From JASSUD01 sp031963005 (GTDB lineage Bacteria > Pseudomonadota > Gammaproteobacteria > Burkholderiales > Burkholderiaceae), in assembly GCA_031963005.1 (NCBI GenBank), contig JASSUL010000008.1:1-64000 (forward strand): DNA of 64,000 bases, in the 5' to 3' direction. The notes under the pieces are model-generated. The model did no database searches, was not told the DNA's origin, and saw only the letters and a list, made by a program, of their open reading frames with translations. Position 1 is the first letter of the stretch; each line of letters opens with the position of its first letter. Positions 44,294-53,084 of the stretch are shown one piece after another. Both the position numbers and the translations under genes were made by a program.

Positions 44294-45645
44294 TGCAGTC
44301 TATACAGATGATTAAAACTCCATATCGGCGGATCATTACTGCGTTTCCCCATCCAGAGGCGCAACTTATCGTTGTAGAACTTGACCGTATTGAGCCAGTC
44401 GCCATGCATGGCCAACCCCATGTCGTGTGGCACAGAGCTAGCGGATTTACAGTTGAAGACCCTTGGGGGAATCGATTTATTGACTTTACATCAGGAGTGC
44501 TAGTTGCCAACTGCGGACATAGCCACCCCCGGGTAAAAGCAGCTATCTCAGCCCAACTTGAACAAGACCTTCTTATGAGTTATATCTTCCCAACGCGGGA
44601 ACGGGTCGAATTCATTAGTAATCTATTGAGCCATGCGCCGAAAGAGCATGACCAAGCGCTTTTGTTTAATTCTGGCTCTGAGGCTATTGAAGCATCCATA
44701 AAACTGGCGCGACAACATGCCATAGGCCAGTCTGGGCTGAATAAGCGATTAGTTATCTCGTTCGAAGGAAGTTTCCACGGCCGTACGCTGGGCTCACAGT
44801 TAGCTGGCGGTCTGCCTTCCTTGAAAGAGTGGATTGGACCGTGTGATCTGCCCTATAAACAATTTCCATTCCCAGATTGTGAGAAATCTGCAGAGCATGA
44901 CTTTGATAACTTCATCTACCACCTTGCCAAAACGGGGTTTGCGCCGAATGAAGTGTGCTGTATCGTTTTTGAAAGTTACCTGGGGGGAACTGTCTCATTC
45001 GCTGATGCTATGTATGTACAGAAGCTTCGGGAGTGGTGTAATCAAAACCATGTTTGTCTCATCTTCGATGAAATCCAGTCCGGCTTCGGTCGAACTGGAC
45101 TGTGGTGGGGATTTGAGCACTATGGGGTAGAGCCTGACCTGATTGCTTGCGGGAAGGGTATCTCTGGATCTTTACCTATGTCTGCAGTTATCGGTCGTCG
45201 TGAAATAATGAATAGCTTCAAACCAGGGGCTATGAGCACCACGCACAGCGGTAACCCATTGTGCTGCGCTGCAGCCAACGCTAGCTTAAATGTCCTGGTA
45301 GAGGAATCATTAGTAGACCATGCTCGTAACCTTGGGAATGATGTGAGCGACACGCTAGGTAAAATTGCCAAGAATCGAAGTCTAGTCGGTTCAGTCTCCG
45401 GGAAAGGGCTTGTATATGGGATACGAGTAATTGATCCGATTACTGCTCAACCTTCCCAACGGTTTGCACAGGAAATTGTTGACAAGACGGTTGCTCGTGG
45501 TGTTTTGCTCTTCAATCCAGTAGGGCCCTATGGTGCTACCATTAAGATAACCCCTCCTTTATGTATAGCGCATGAGGCTATGCAAGAGGGGCTTGAAGTA
45601 ATAGATGAGGTTATTAGCCAGATAGAAGAAGCGCTTATTCCGTAG
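44293..45645 (+). CDS. Class III PLP-dependent aminotransferase
   Basis: The protein has 450 residues from the ATG that overlaps the previous stop. It has the fold-type I landmarks 'LFNSGSEAIEASIKLAR' (phosphate cup), 'VISFEGSFHGRTLG', the Asp of 'CLIFDEIQSGFGRTG' that binds the pyridine nitrogen, and the Schiff-base Lys in 'LIACGKGISGSLPMSAVIGR'. It resembles the GABA/ornithine/diaminobutyrate aminotransferase group. Overlap with the IolB-like gene suggests that it aminates the keto product of that enzyme. This is inference. It is the last gene of the tight run 40662-45645. Confidence 0.85.
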   Translation: MQSIQMIKTPYRRIITAFPHPEAQLIVVELDRIEPVAMHGQPHVVWHRASGFTVEDPWGNRFIDFTSGVLVANCGHSHPRVKAAISAQLEQDLLMSYIFPTRERVEFISNLLSHAPKEHDQALLFNSGSEAIEASIKLARQHAIGQSGLNKRLVISFEGSFHGRTLGSQLAGGLPSLKEWIGPCDLPYKQFPFPDCEKSAEHDFDNFIYHLAKTGFAPNEVCCIVFESYLGGTVSFADAMYVQKLREWCNQNHVCLIFDEIQSGFGRTGLWWGFEHYGVEPDLIACGKGISGSLPMSAVIGRREIMNSFKPGAMSTTHSGNPLCCAAANASLNVLVEESLVDHARNLGNDVSDTLGKIAKNRSLVGSVSGKGLVYGIRVIDPITAQPSQRFAQEIVDKTVARGVLLFNPVGPYGATIKITPPLCIAHEAMQEGLEVIDEVISQIEEALIP

Positions 45646-46190
45646 GAATGATTAAGATTAAATATTAAATTGGCTGCGATCAAAAGCAAATCAGGAAGCC
45701 GCGTTACATATTTTTCCTAGAAATTCTTTTTTGCGCGCTAAAACCCATGCTGGCCCCTTCTCACGTTTCAAACTCCCATAACCACTGGCACCGCAGTAAT
45801 TGCCAGTGCTAAAGGCTAGGCGGCACTCTCTCGAAAAATAAGTAAAACCCCTGCTAGCGTGCGCGGTGTTGCGTAATTTATTGTTCGCATTTAGCTTGAT
45901 AATAAGAAAAGTCTAGTTGAGCAGAATCGCCAAAAAATTATTAAGCGGAGGCACTGTACTTAAGACCCCTCAAATTTGAGCACAAACTTGTAAATAACTA
46001 GTATTCCAAAAACTCGTTGTGGCACTGACATTTTACGAATAAACAGAATCCGTCTTTAAAAAATGCCTGAATAGCATGGAATTATTAACATGCCAAAATA
46101 CAGAAGCGACTAGACATCTGCTGCAGCCGGAATATTGATTTTTACAAAATTTGAAAACTAATTTCAGATAAAATTTGAGAAAATAAATTT
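45646..46190. other. Gene-free stretch between aminotransferase and epimerase
   Basis: About 545 bp with no supportable frame, no clear terminator and no recognised insertion-sequence part. Composition shifts from moderate to AT-rich across it, so it may be a junction between two acquired segments. Confidence 0.45.
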
Positions 46191-47198
46191 ATGAAAATTC
46201 TTATTACTGGCATGGCGGGATTTATAGGATTTTCAACGGCATGGAAATTAATTTCTCATAAGTATGAAATTATTGGGATTGATAATTTATGCAATTATTA
46301 TGATGTTTCGCTGAAAAAAGCTCGATTAAAAAAATTAGAAAATAGAAAAAATATTAATTTCTATAGCGTTGACATTGCTGATAATGATTCTCTATCAAAT
46401 TTATTTTCTGAGCATAAATTTGATATAGTTTTACATCTGGCAGCGCAAGTCGGTGTGCGTTACTCCATCGAAAACCCGGCAATATATGCAAGAACCAATT
46501 TAATTGGCTTTATAAATATATTAGAAAATTGTCGTAAAAATGAAGTAAAGCATTTAATATATGCTTCTTCCAGTTCGGTATACGGACTCAATACTAAAAT
46601 TCCCTTCTCGACTCGTGACTCGGCAGATCAGCCCGTTAGTTTCTACGCGGCAACCAAAAAATCTAATGAGCTAATGGCTCATTCTTATTCCTATCTTTAC
46701 GGAATTCCTACGACAGGCCTACGCTTTTTCACTGTTTATGGACCTTGGGGCCGCCCAGACATGGCTCCTTTCAAATTCGCTAATGCTATTTTTAAAGGGG
46801 AAGTACTCGATATATATAATAATGGTGAAATGTCGAGAGACTTTACTTATATCGACGATATTGTGGAAGGCATTATATGTCTTATAGAAACTATTCCTAT
46901 GCCAAGAATTCTAGAGCATTTCGAAACTGGAAATCCTGAAACTAATAGTGTTCCTTACGCTATTTACAATATCGGATATGGCAGGCCAGTAAATGTAATG
47001 GACTTTATTCAAACAATAGCCAAAGCAGTAGGCAAAGAGGCAATATGTCGTTATATGCCCATGCAGCTGGGCGATATGAAACAGACTTACGCGGATATTG
47101 AAGAATTTTCTAGGGTTACAAGCCATCGCCCAAAAGTAGATGTAGAAAATGGCGTTTTTCAGTTTGTTAAGTGGTATCGTGATTATTACAACTATTAA
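46191..47198 (+). CDS. UDP-glucuronate 4-epimerase-like SDR protein
   Basis: This is a nucleotide-sugar epimerase of the extended short-chain dehydrogenase family (335 residues). NAD is bound at 'MKILITGMAGFIGFSTAWKL' (GxxGxxG). The catalytic Ser and Tyr-x3-Lys lie in 'YASSSSVYG' and 'FYAATKKSNE'. The block 'RFFTVYGPWGRPDMAPFKF' is typical of UDP-glucuronate 4-epimerases (CapI/LspL type), which supply UDP-galacturonate for capsule or LPS. It is very AT-rich and separated from the cluster by 545 bp. A tie to the cluster through uronic-acid chemistry is possible but not shown. Confidence 0.85.
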   Translation: MKILITGMAGFIGFSTAWKLISHKYEIIGIDNLCNYYDVSLKKARLKKLENRKNINFYSVDIADNDSLSNLFSEHKFDIVLHLAAQVGVRYSIENPAIYARTNLIGFINILENCRKNEVKHLIYASSSSVYGLNTKIPFSTRDSADQPVSFYAATKKSNELMAHSYSYLYGIPTTGLRFFTVYGPWGRPDMAPFKFANAIFKGEVLDIYNNGEMSRDFTYIDDIVEGIICLIETIPMPRILEHFETGNPETNSVPYAIYNIGYGRPVNVMDFIQTIAKAVGKEAICRYMPMQLGDMKQTYADIEEFSRVTSHRPKVDVENGVFQFVKWYRDYYNY

Positions 47199-47321
47199 AT
47201 TTCTTTTTATAGTGCTAGCGTTTATTAGACATTTTTCATTGTCAGAAGCACATTTTAAAGTGGGGCGGCGTGCTGTATTTAGGTAAAGGCGTTATGGGTG
47301 CGCGTCTGGATGACGCGCTAC

Positions 47322-48137
47322 TCATGACTGCTTATTCCATTTAATTTCTTGCAGCACAGTAGTCGCGATTTCCTCTATGGATTTATGCGTAGAGTCTATC
47401 CATTTGATGCCTTCGCGCTGCATCATGGCTTCTGCTTCATTGATTTCGTAGCGGCAATTTTCAAGCGCTGCGTAGCGGCTGCCGGGGCGGCGTCCGTTGC
47501 GGATATCGGTTAGGCGGTGTGGGTCAATAGAGAGGCCAAAGAGTTTGTCTTTATAAGGTAAAAGGGACTCGGGCAGTTTGCCACGATGGAAATCTTCAGG
47601 AATAAGGGGGTAATTTGCGACCTTTACGCCGTATTGCATTGCTAAATACAGGCTAGTGGGCGTTTTACCGCTGCGTGATACGCCGACTAAAATGACATCT
47701 GCTATGGCTAAATTCCGATTAGATTGCCCATCATCGTGCGCTAGGGAAAAATTAATGGCGTCGATACGGTTTTGGTATTCCTGGGTATCTGCTTGATGCC
47801 CTAGTCCCACTTCATGGCTTGCATGGATTTGCAAGGCTTTTTCCAGGGGCGCGATGAATGGGGCGAGCATATCCATTATGAGCGCGTTTGCTGCTTGAAT
47901 AATGGTTTTTAAAGAATGGTCGATGAGTGTCGTAAACACGATAGGAGTAGGGATGTCGGATCTTTGGCACGTTACCGCGTTAATTTTGTGCAGCGCGTTA
48001 GTGGCTTTTTCCTCTGTATTGATAAAAGGTAAACGTACCAAGTGAAACTTGATATCAAACTGGGACAAGATGGAATGGGCAAATGTTTCAGCGGTAATTC
48101 CCGTGCCGTCGGATACGATGAATACGGTATGAGACAT
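47322..48137 (-). CDS. ppsR: PEP synthase regulatory protein (kinase/pyrophosphorylase)
   Basis: This bifunctional enzyme inactivates PEP synthase by ADP-dependent phosphorylation and reactivates it by phosphate-dependent removal. The start is set at MSHTVFIVSDGTGITAETFA (271 residues, the family length). The frame extends to 48266 but that part is not family-like. The P-loop 'GVSRSGKTPTSLYLA' is intact. It is divergent from its target ppsA, the usual arrangement. Confidence 0.94.
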   Translation of the reverse strand: MSHTVFIVSDGTGITAETFAHSILSQFDIKFHLVRLPFINTEEKATNALHKINAVTCQRSDIPTPIVFTTLIDHSLKTIIQAANALIMDMLAPFIAPLEKALQIHASHEVGLGHQADTQEYQNRIDAINFSLAHDDGQSNRNLAIADVILVGVSRSGKTPTSLYLAMQYGVKVANYPLIPEDFHRGKLPESLLPYKDKLFGLSIDPHRLTDIRNGRRPGSRYAALENCRYEINEAEAMMQREGIKWIDSTHKSIEEIATTVLQEIKWNKQS

Positions 48138-48424
48138 GAGGGTAGTAGCGTAAATAGAGGGAAGAGACGAAAAGCCGCAGTGTACACAGCCCTGCCAAGA
48201 ATCGGTTCTGGAAAGCCATAATATAAGTAGGGTATTTCGCGAAAAATAAGGAGGGCATCTCGGCAAGAAAAAGGGATTAGTGCGAGCAAATACTAAAAAA
48301 TAAAAAAAGAAGTTGTATAGATCAAGGGATAGGCGCGCTAGAATAGCGGTCTTTTGAAATTATTCTAGGAATTATTACCTAGTAGCCTTTTGATCTATCC
48401 CCTACCGCATGAAGGGTTTTTCCT

Positions 48425-50908
48425 ATGAGTACAGTGGTTGACAGCAAGGGAACAGGCAGTGACACATTGCCTGCCGATATATCCCGTCTCTCGCAAGTTC
48501 CATCTCCAATGGCTTTAGAAATAGGTTCAGAAAGTGAATACGTCGTGCCCTTTGACGCCGTACGTATGAGCGATGTAGAGCGCGTTGGAGGGAAAAACGC
48601 CTCGCTGGGTGAAATGATCAGCCAGTTAACTAGTGCTGGAGTACGTGTTCCAGGCGGTTTTGCAACCACCGCGCACGCGTTTCGCGATTTTTTACAGTAC
48701 AACAAACTGACCGCACGTATTGAGGTGTGTTTAAACAACCTTGATGTGGAAGATGTGCGCGCCCTGGCGCAAGCAGGTGCTCAGATCCGAGAGTGGATAG
48801 CCCAAGCGCCTTTGCAGCCTCGTTTAGTAGACGAGATTCGCACTCATTTCGCACGCTTAGAAAATACGGCGCCCGATGGGACAGTGCCTTCCTTCGCCGT
48901 GCGCTCTTCCGCCACCGCAGAGGATTTACCCGATGCTTCATTTGCCGGGCAGCAAGAAACCTATTTAAACGTAGTGGGCATTGAAGAGGTGCTTCAACGG
49001 AGCAAGGAAGTCTTTGCCTCACTCTATAATGATCGAGCGATTGCATATCGTGTACACAAAGGCTTTGCGCATGCCGAAGTGGCTTTGTCGGTAGGGGTGC
49101 AGCGCATGGTGCGCTCTGACCTCGGTGCTGCAGGGGTCATGTTTACCTTAGATACCGAATCGGGATTTCAAAACACGGTGTTTATTACATCAAGTTATGG
49201 TCTGGGTGAAGCGGTTGTACAAGGGGCAGTGGATCCTGATGAATTTTATGTTTTTAAGCCTGCGCTTGCTAAAAATAAATTCCCTATCCTGCGTCGTTCC
49301 ATGGGCTCAAAACGTTTGAAAATGGAATTCAACGACCAGGCCAAAGCAGGAGTGCGTACCGTAGATGTGAGTGCGCAAGATCAAAATCGTTATTCCCTCA
49401 GCAATGAAGACATCATCGCCCTTGCGCGCTACGCGGTTATCATTGAGCAGCATTATCAGCGCCCCATGGATATTGAATGGGGTAAAGATGGTCTAGATGG
49501 GCATCTCTATATTTTGCAAGCACGCCCAGAGACGGTGAAAAGCCAAATAACAGGCAATACCGAACAACGCTTTAAACTCAAAGAAGAGGCGCCAGTATTG
49601 GTCCGAGGCCGTGCTATCGGCCAAAAAGTGGGAATAGGGCCGGTTCGGGTGGTCAATGATATCGCTGAAATGGAATTGGTACAGCCAGGGGATATTTTGG
49701 TTGCTGATATGACGGATCCCAATTGGGAGCCTGTGATGAAACGTGCAGCGGCGGTCGTGACCAATCGAGGAGGGCGTACCTGCCATGCGGCCATTATTGC
49801 CCGTGAGCTAGGTGTACCTGCTGTAGTGGGATGTGCTGATGCGACGGAACGCTTGCGCAATGGGATGGTCGTGACCGTTTCCTGTGCAGAAGGGGATGAA
49901 GGTCGCGTTTATGAAGGGGCCTTGGATACGGAAGTCGTGGAAGTGTACAACGGTGCGCTGCCTGATTTGCCTATCAAGATCATGATGAATATCGGCAATC
50001 CGCAGCGTGCTTTCGAGTTTTCGCAATTTCCTAGTGCCGGCGTGGGTCTGGCGCGTTTGGAATTTATTGTGAATAACACCATTGGCGTGCATCCCAAAGC
50101 ATTGTTGGATTACCCTGCATTAGATCCTACGCTGAAACTGGCGGTAGAAAAGGCGGCGCAGGGCCATGCCTCGCCGCGTGAGTTTTATATCGATAAACTC
50201 ACAGAAGGGATTTCCACGATCGCTGCCGCGTTTTACCCGCGCCCCGTCATTATTCGTCTGTCTGATTTCAAATCCAACGAGTATAAAAAATTGATTGGTG
50301 GGTCGCAGTACGAGCCCGATGAAGAAAACCCCATGCTGGGATTCCGAGGAGCCTCTCGGTATATCTCCGAGGATTTTGCTTGCGCATTTGAACTCGAATG
50401 CGTCGCACTCAAGCGCGTGCGCGAAGAGATGGGTTTAGATAATGTCGAAATTATGGTGCCCTTCGTACGTACGCTCAAACAAGCTGAGCAAGTCGTTGCC
50501 CTATTGGCGCGGTATGGCCTTAAGCGTGGAGAGCGTGGTTTGCGCTTAATTATGATGTGCGAAGTACCGTCTAATGCCATTTTGGCAGAAGAATTTTTGC
50601 AGTATTTTGACGGTTTCTCGGTGGGTTCAAACGATCTCACCCAGCTGACCTTAGGGCTCGATCGTGATTCGGGTATGCCATTGCTCACGCAAGATTTTGA
50701 TGAACGTGACCCTGCGGTACTCTTTTTGCTACGCAGAGCGGTAGAAGCTTGTAAAAAGCAGGGGAAATATATCGGTATCTGTGGACAAGGTCCGTCGGAT
50801 CACCCGGATTTTGCGGTTTGGCTTATGAAAGAAGGTTTGACGTCACTTTCCTTGAATCCTGACACGGTATTGCAAACATGGCGTGCATTAGGAGCGCTGC
50901 AGAAGTAG
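48425..50908 (+). CDS. ppsA: Phosphoenolpyruvate synthase
   Basis: The enzyme converts pyruvate, ATP and water to PEP, AMP and phosphate, allowing growth on three-carbon compounds. The 827 residues hold an N-terminal ATP-binding domain ('VERVGGKNASLGEMISQL', 'AVRSSATAEDLPDASFAGQQ'), the swivelling phospho-His domain ('GGRTCHAAIIARELGVPA') and the C-terminal PEP/pyruvate barrel ('NPMLGFRGASRY', 'GSNDLTQLTLGLDRDSG'). About 25 extra residues precede the usual start. Together with fbp it supports gluconeogenesis. PpsR controls it. Confidence 0.96.
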   Translation: MSTVVDSKGTGSDTLPADISRLSQVPSPMALEIGSESEYVVPFDAVRMSDVERVGGKNASLGEMISQLTSAGVRVPGGFATTAHAFRDFLQYNKLTARIEVCLNNLDVEDVRALAQAGAQIREWIAQAPLQPRLVDEIRTHFARLENTAPDGTVPSFAVRSSATAEDLPDASFAGQQETYLNVVGIEEVLQRSKEVFASLYNDRAIAYRVHKGFAHAEVALSVGVQRMVRSDLGAAGVMFTLDTESGFQNTVFITSSYGLGEAVVQGAVDPDEFYVFKPALAKNKFPILRRSMGSKRLKMEFNDQAKAGVRTVDVSAQDQNRYSLSNEDIIALARYAVIIEQHYQRPMDIEWGKDGLDGHLYILQARPETVKSQITGNTEQRFKLKEEAPVLVRGRAIGQKVGIGPVRVVNDIAEMELVQPGDILVADMTDPNWEPVMKRAAAVVTNRGGRTCHAAIIARELGVPAVVGCADATERLRNGMVVTVSCAEGDEGRVYEGALDTEVVEVYNGALPDLPIKIMMNIGNPQRAFEFSQFPSAGVGLARLEFIVNNTIGVHPKALLDYPALDPTLKLAVEKAAQGHASPREFYIDKLTEGISTIAAAFYPRPVIIRLSDFKSNEYKKLIGGSQYEPDEENPMLGFRGASRYISEDFACAFELECVALKRVREEMGLDNVEIMVPFVRTLKQAEQVVALLARYGLKRGERGLRLIMMCEVPSNAILAEEFLQYFDGFSVGSNDLTQLTLGLDRDSGMPLLTQDFDERDPAVLFLLRRAVEACKKQGKYIGICGQGPSDHPDFAVWLMKEGLTSLSLNPDTVLQTWRALGALQK

Positions 50909-50983
50909 CGTAGAGGGGGCATTCAGCGTCAAGCTGTTTGTGTGTGAAGCCCGCCTGCGCAGAAAGCATTTCAGTGATAACAA

Positions 50984-51021
50984 AAGGCCATCTTGCGGCA
51001 ACAAGATGGCCTTCCTTTTTT
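50984..51021 (+). terminator. Terminator of ppsA
   Basis: A perfect 12-bp stem (aaggccatcttg and complement) with a 6-nt loop is followed by a T-rich run, 76 bp after the ppsA stop. Confidence 0.88.
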
Positions 51022-51463
51022 ATATCGCCTCTTCTTTAGGTTTCCTAAGCTACCGTAAATACAAAAGAAAAAAATACGCATAGCTAGCAAATTTTTCGCA
51101 TTCTCTGTCTGCTTTCTGAATAATCGTTTATACAATTTAGTCTTAAGAATGCTCTGTATTAATCTCTCCATCGCTGTCGCTGCACTCTAGTCTACGGTCT
51201 TTAGAGTTAGTGAAATTAAGGTTATGCACATTAAACTTCTTTCGAAACCGAGTAGCCAACCTACCCCCGTTTATACTATTACTGGCTGAGAGGAATGATA
51301 CCGCTACAGGGTTTAGAAAGAAGTCTATTCTTTAAAGCAATTTCATCTTAAAAAATATCGTAGTTGAAATAATCAACGTCTTCCAATTTTTTTAATTTTT
51401 AAGATGCTTTTTCGTAACCGATATAATGAAAAAATATAATCCATATTTATAGAGGAATAGAAT
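51022..51463. other. AT-rich intergenic region before F-box/LRR gene
   Basis: No credible gene. It must hold the promoter of the gene at 51464, but no convincing -35/-10 pair stands out. Confidence 0.45.
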
Positions 51464-52504
51464 ATGTTTTCAGTTATTAACGGCTCGCGGAATACAAGAA
51501 ATCCTCTCAAAAATACAGAAAAAGAAAGCCAAGGTGCGAAAAGAAAAAATAAATTTTTATTATCTTTTTCAGATTATTTTGAAAATTTTCGGCGAACAAA
51601 AGAAGTATTAGAAGATAAACCAACTGCCGTTGATAAAGAAAATTTAGAACGGTCAGCTTTAATAATGAAAAATATATGCTGGAAACCACCAGAAATTTCC
51701 CTAGACCTGCAAGCTATTTTACAAGCAAAATGTCAGACCATGGCAGAAAAAAAGATACTTGATCACCCTACAGGGTGGCAAGATCTTTCTGCAGACATAA
51801 AAATACATATTGCTTCTTATTTAGATGATCCTAGCAAGCTCAAGCTACTATTAGCTAATAAAGCTTCTTATGAAGCCGTCATGGCTAACCCATTTCATAT
51901 TATTGTTAAAAATAAGAAACAACTTCAGAAAGTATTATCCATCCACAAAATTGATAGTTTGATACTAAAAGGGGGGGATTTTATGAATGAAGATTTAAAA
52001 AAATTACCTCCATCATTGAAAAAATTGGCTATAAGAGGCTGCAGTGGTATTACTGAGGAAGGTTTAGAAAATATGCCGGTTGCATTGAAAGAGCAGTTGG
52101 AGGAGTTGAGGTTAAATTGCTTAGACTTAAATAACCTAGGCCCCTTGAAGACATTCAAAAATTTGAAGATACTAATTTTACAGCGTTGCGATGGTATTAC
52201 TGCTGAAGTCTTCAAAGATATGCCCGAAAATTTAGAAAAAGTATATGTACACAGTTGTCGTAATATTGCAGATGAAGGGCTGCAAGCTGTGTGTGGCTTG
52301 CCAAAATTAACTGAACTTTATTTGGGCAGTTGTCTTAATATTACTAATACAGGATTATTGTATCTGAAAGAACGGAAAAATTCGTTGCTACTTACATTAG
52401 CATTCCTTAGTGGCTGTACCATAGAATCCATCAAAGGATTGGAGGGTTCATTAGTAACAGTAAACGCCGCCACCGAATCCTTAGTACATGAGTTGTCAGT
52501 ATAA
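51464..52504 (+). CDS. F-box and leucine-rich-repeat protein (FBXL-like)
   Basis: The protein has 346 residues, with GAGGAAT before the ATG. The first ~85 residues are basic and probably disordered. An F-box-like segment follows at about 100-135 ('GWQDLSADIKIHIASYLDDP', then 'LKLLLANKASYEAV'). From ~165 come leucine-rich repeats of the cysteine-containing/FBXL type: 'LKKLAIRGCSGITEEGLENM', 'LKILILQRCDGITAEVFKDM', 'LEKVYVHSCRNIADEGLQAV' and 'LTELYLGSCLNITNTGLLYL'. The F-box plus LRR layout is that of eukaryotic SCF substrate receptors. A host-directed effector is inferred. Confidence 0.87.
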   Translation: MFSVINGSRNTRNPLKNTEKESQGAKRKNKFLLSFSDYFENFRRTKEVLEDKPTAVDKENLERSALIMKNICWKPPEISLDLQAILQAKCQTMAEKKILDHPTGWQDLSADIKIHIASYLDDPSKLKLLLANKASYEAVMANPFHIIVKNKKQLQKVLSIHKIDSLILKGGDFMNEDLKKLPPSLKKLAIRGCSGITEEGLENMPVALKEQLEELRLNCLDLNNLGPLKTFKNLKILILQRCDGITAEVFKDMPENLEKVYVHSCRNIADEGLQAVCGLPKLTELYLGSCLNITNTGLLYLKERKNSLLLTLAFLSGCTIESIKGLEGSLVTVNAATESLVHELSV

Positions 52505-52843
52505 TGACTCTATAATCATCAGGGAACATGCTGCAGGACGCTGTATCCATTGTCCAGCCCGAAAAGAAGCTAGAAAATTGCAGAGACATTTTTTGTTGTC
52601 GACTTATTATAGTAAGGCTTCTTCAAATGGTGGGGTTCCCGGCATATCTTTACACATAACTTAAAGCATGTAGATTTTTACTGGCCCAGCGGGAGCCCCC
52701 CGCGCAAAAATCATAACCTACTATAAGCTGTAGTAGTTCTGATATGATCGTACAGTAAAACCTTGCCAAGAGGTGGGGGTACTCGGTTTGATAGAGGTGC
52801 GAATCTTTATTAAACCAGCGCGTAAGCGCCAAGGAGTAACCCC
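52505..52843. other. Intergenic region, nothing recognised
   Basis: About 340 bp without a supportable gene. A small hairpin (ctacta..tagtag) lies near 52722-52737. A palindromic gcgcgtaagcgc lies at 52819-52830, just before the next start. Confidence 0.4.
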
Positions 52844-53071
52844 ATGCATAGCGTTCTCAAAATACCTAATCTCAGAAACCGGGTGGAAGCAGTCATTGAA
52901 ATAGCCATGGCTGAATTTGCTTTAGAACAAACTGCGTTCGGGCAAGTATGTGATCAAATAAACTACGCAGAAACTACACGCTATAGGCTCAAAAAAAAGC
53001 TGGAGAAGAGCACCACGATGATGGCCTCTTTTCCAGCTTTTTTACTTAACCCGATTCACATGGTTGAGTGA
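52844..53071 (+). CDS. Small hypothetical protein, 75 codons
   Basis: ATG at 52844 has an excellent AAGGAG 8 nt upstream. The first ~45 residues ('RVEAVIEIAMAEFALEQTAF') could form a helical domain. The last third is coded by the terminator hairpin that serves clpA from the other side, so the C-terminus is probably not natural. It may be the 5' remnant of a lost gene. Not recognised. Confidence 0.4.
   Translation: MHSVLKIPNLRNRVEAVIEIAMAEFALEQTAFGQVCDQINYAETTRYRLKKKLEKSTTMMASFPAFLLNPIHMVE
52991..53043 (-). terminator. Terminator of clpA
   Basis: The stem aaagctggagaagag / ctcttttccagcttt (one G-T pair) is flanked by A- and T-runs, 42 bp after the clpA stop. It overlaps the 3' end of the small plus-strand frame and could work both ways. 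Confidence 0.78.
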
Positions 53072-53084
53072 ACCCATAAGCGAA

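Noticed and set aside
48138..48266. N-terminal extension of ppsR (43 residues)
   Set aside because: The family starts at MSHTVFIVSDGTG. The extra part is unlike any known regulatory protein and has no better ribosome site.
51507..51689. Minus-strand frame inside the F-box/LRR gene
   Set aside because: It is an antisense shadow of an AT-rich coding region, without a start signal.
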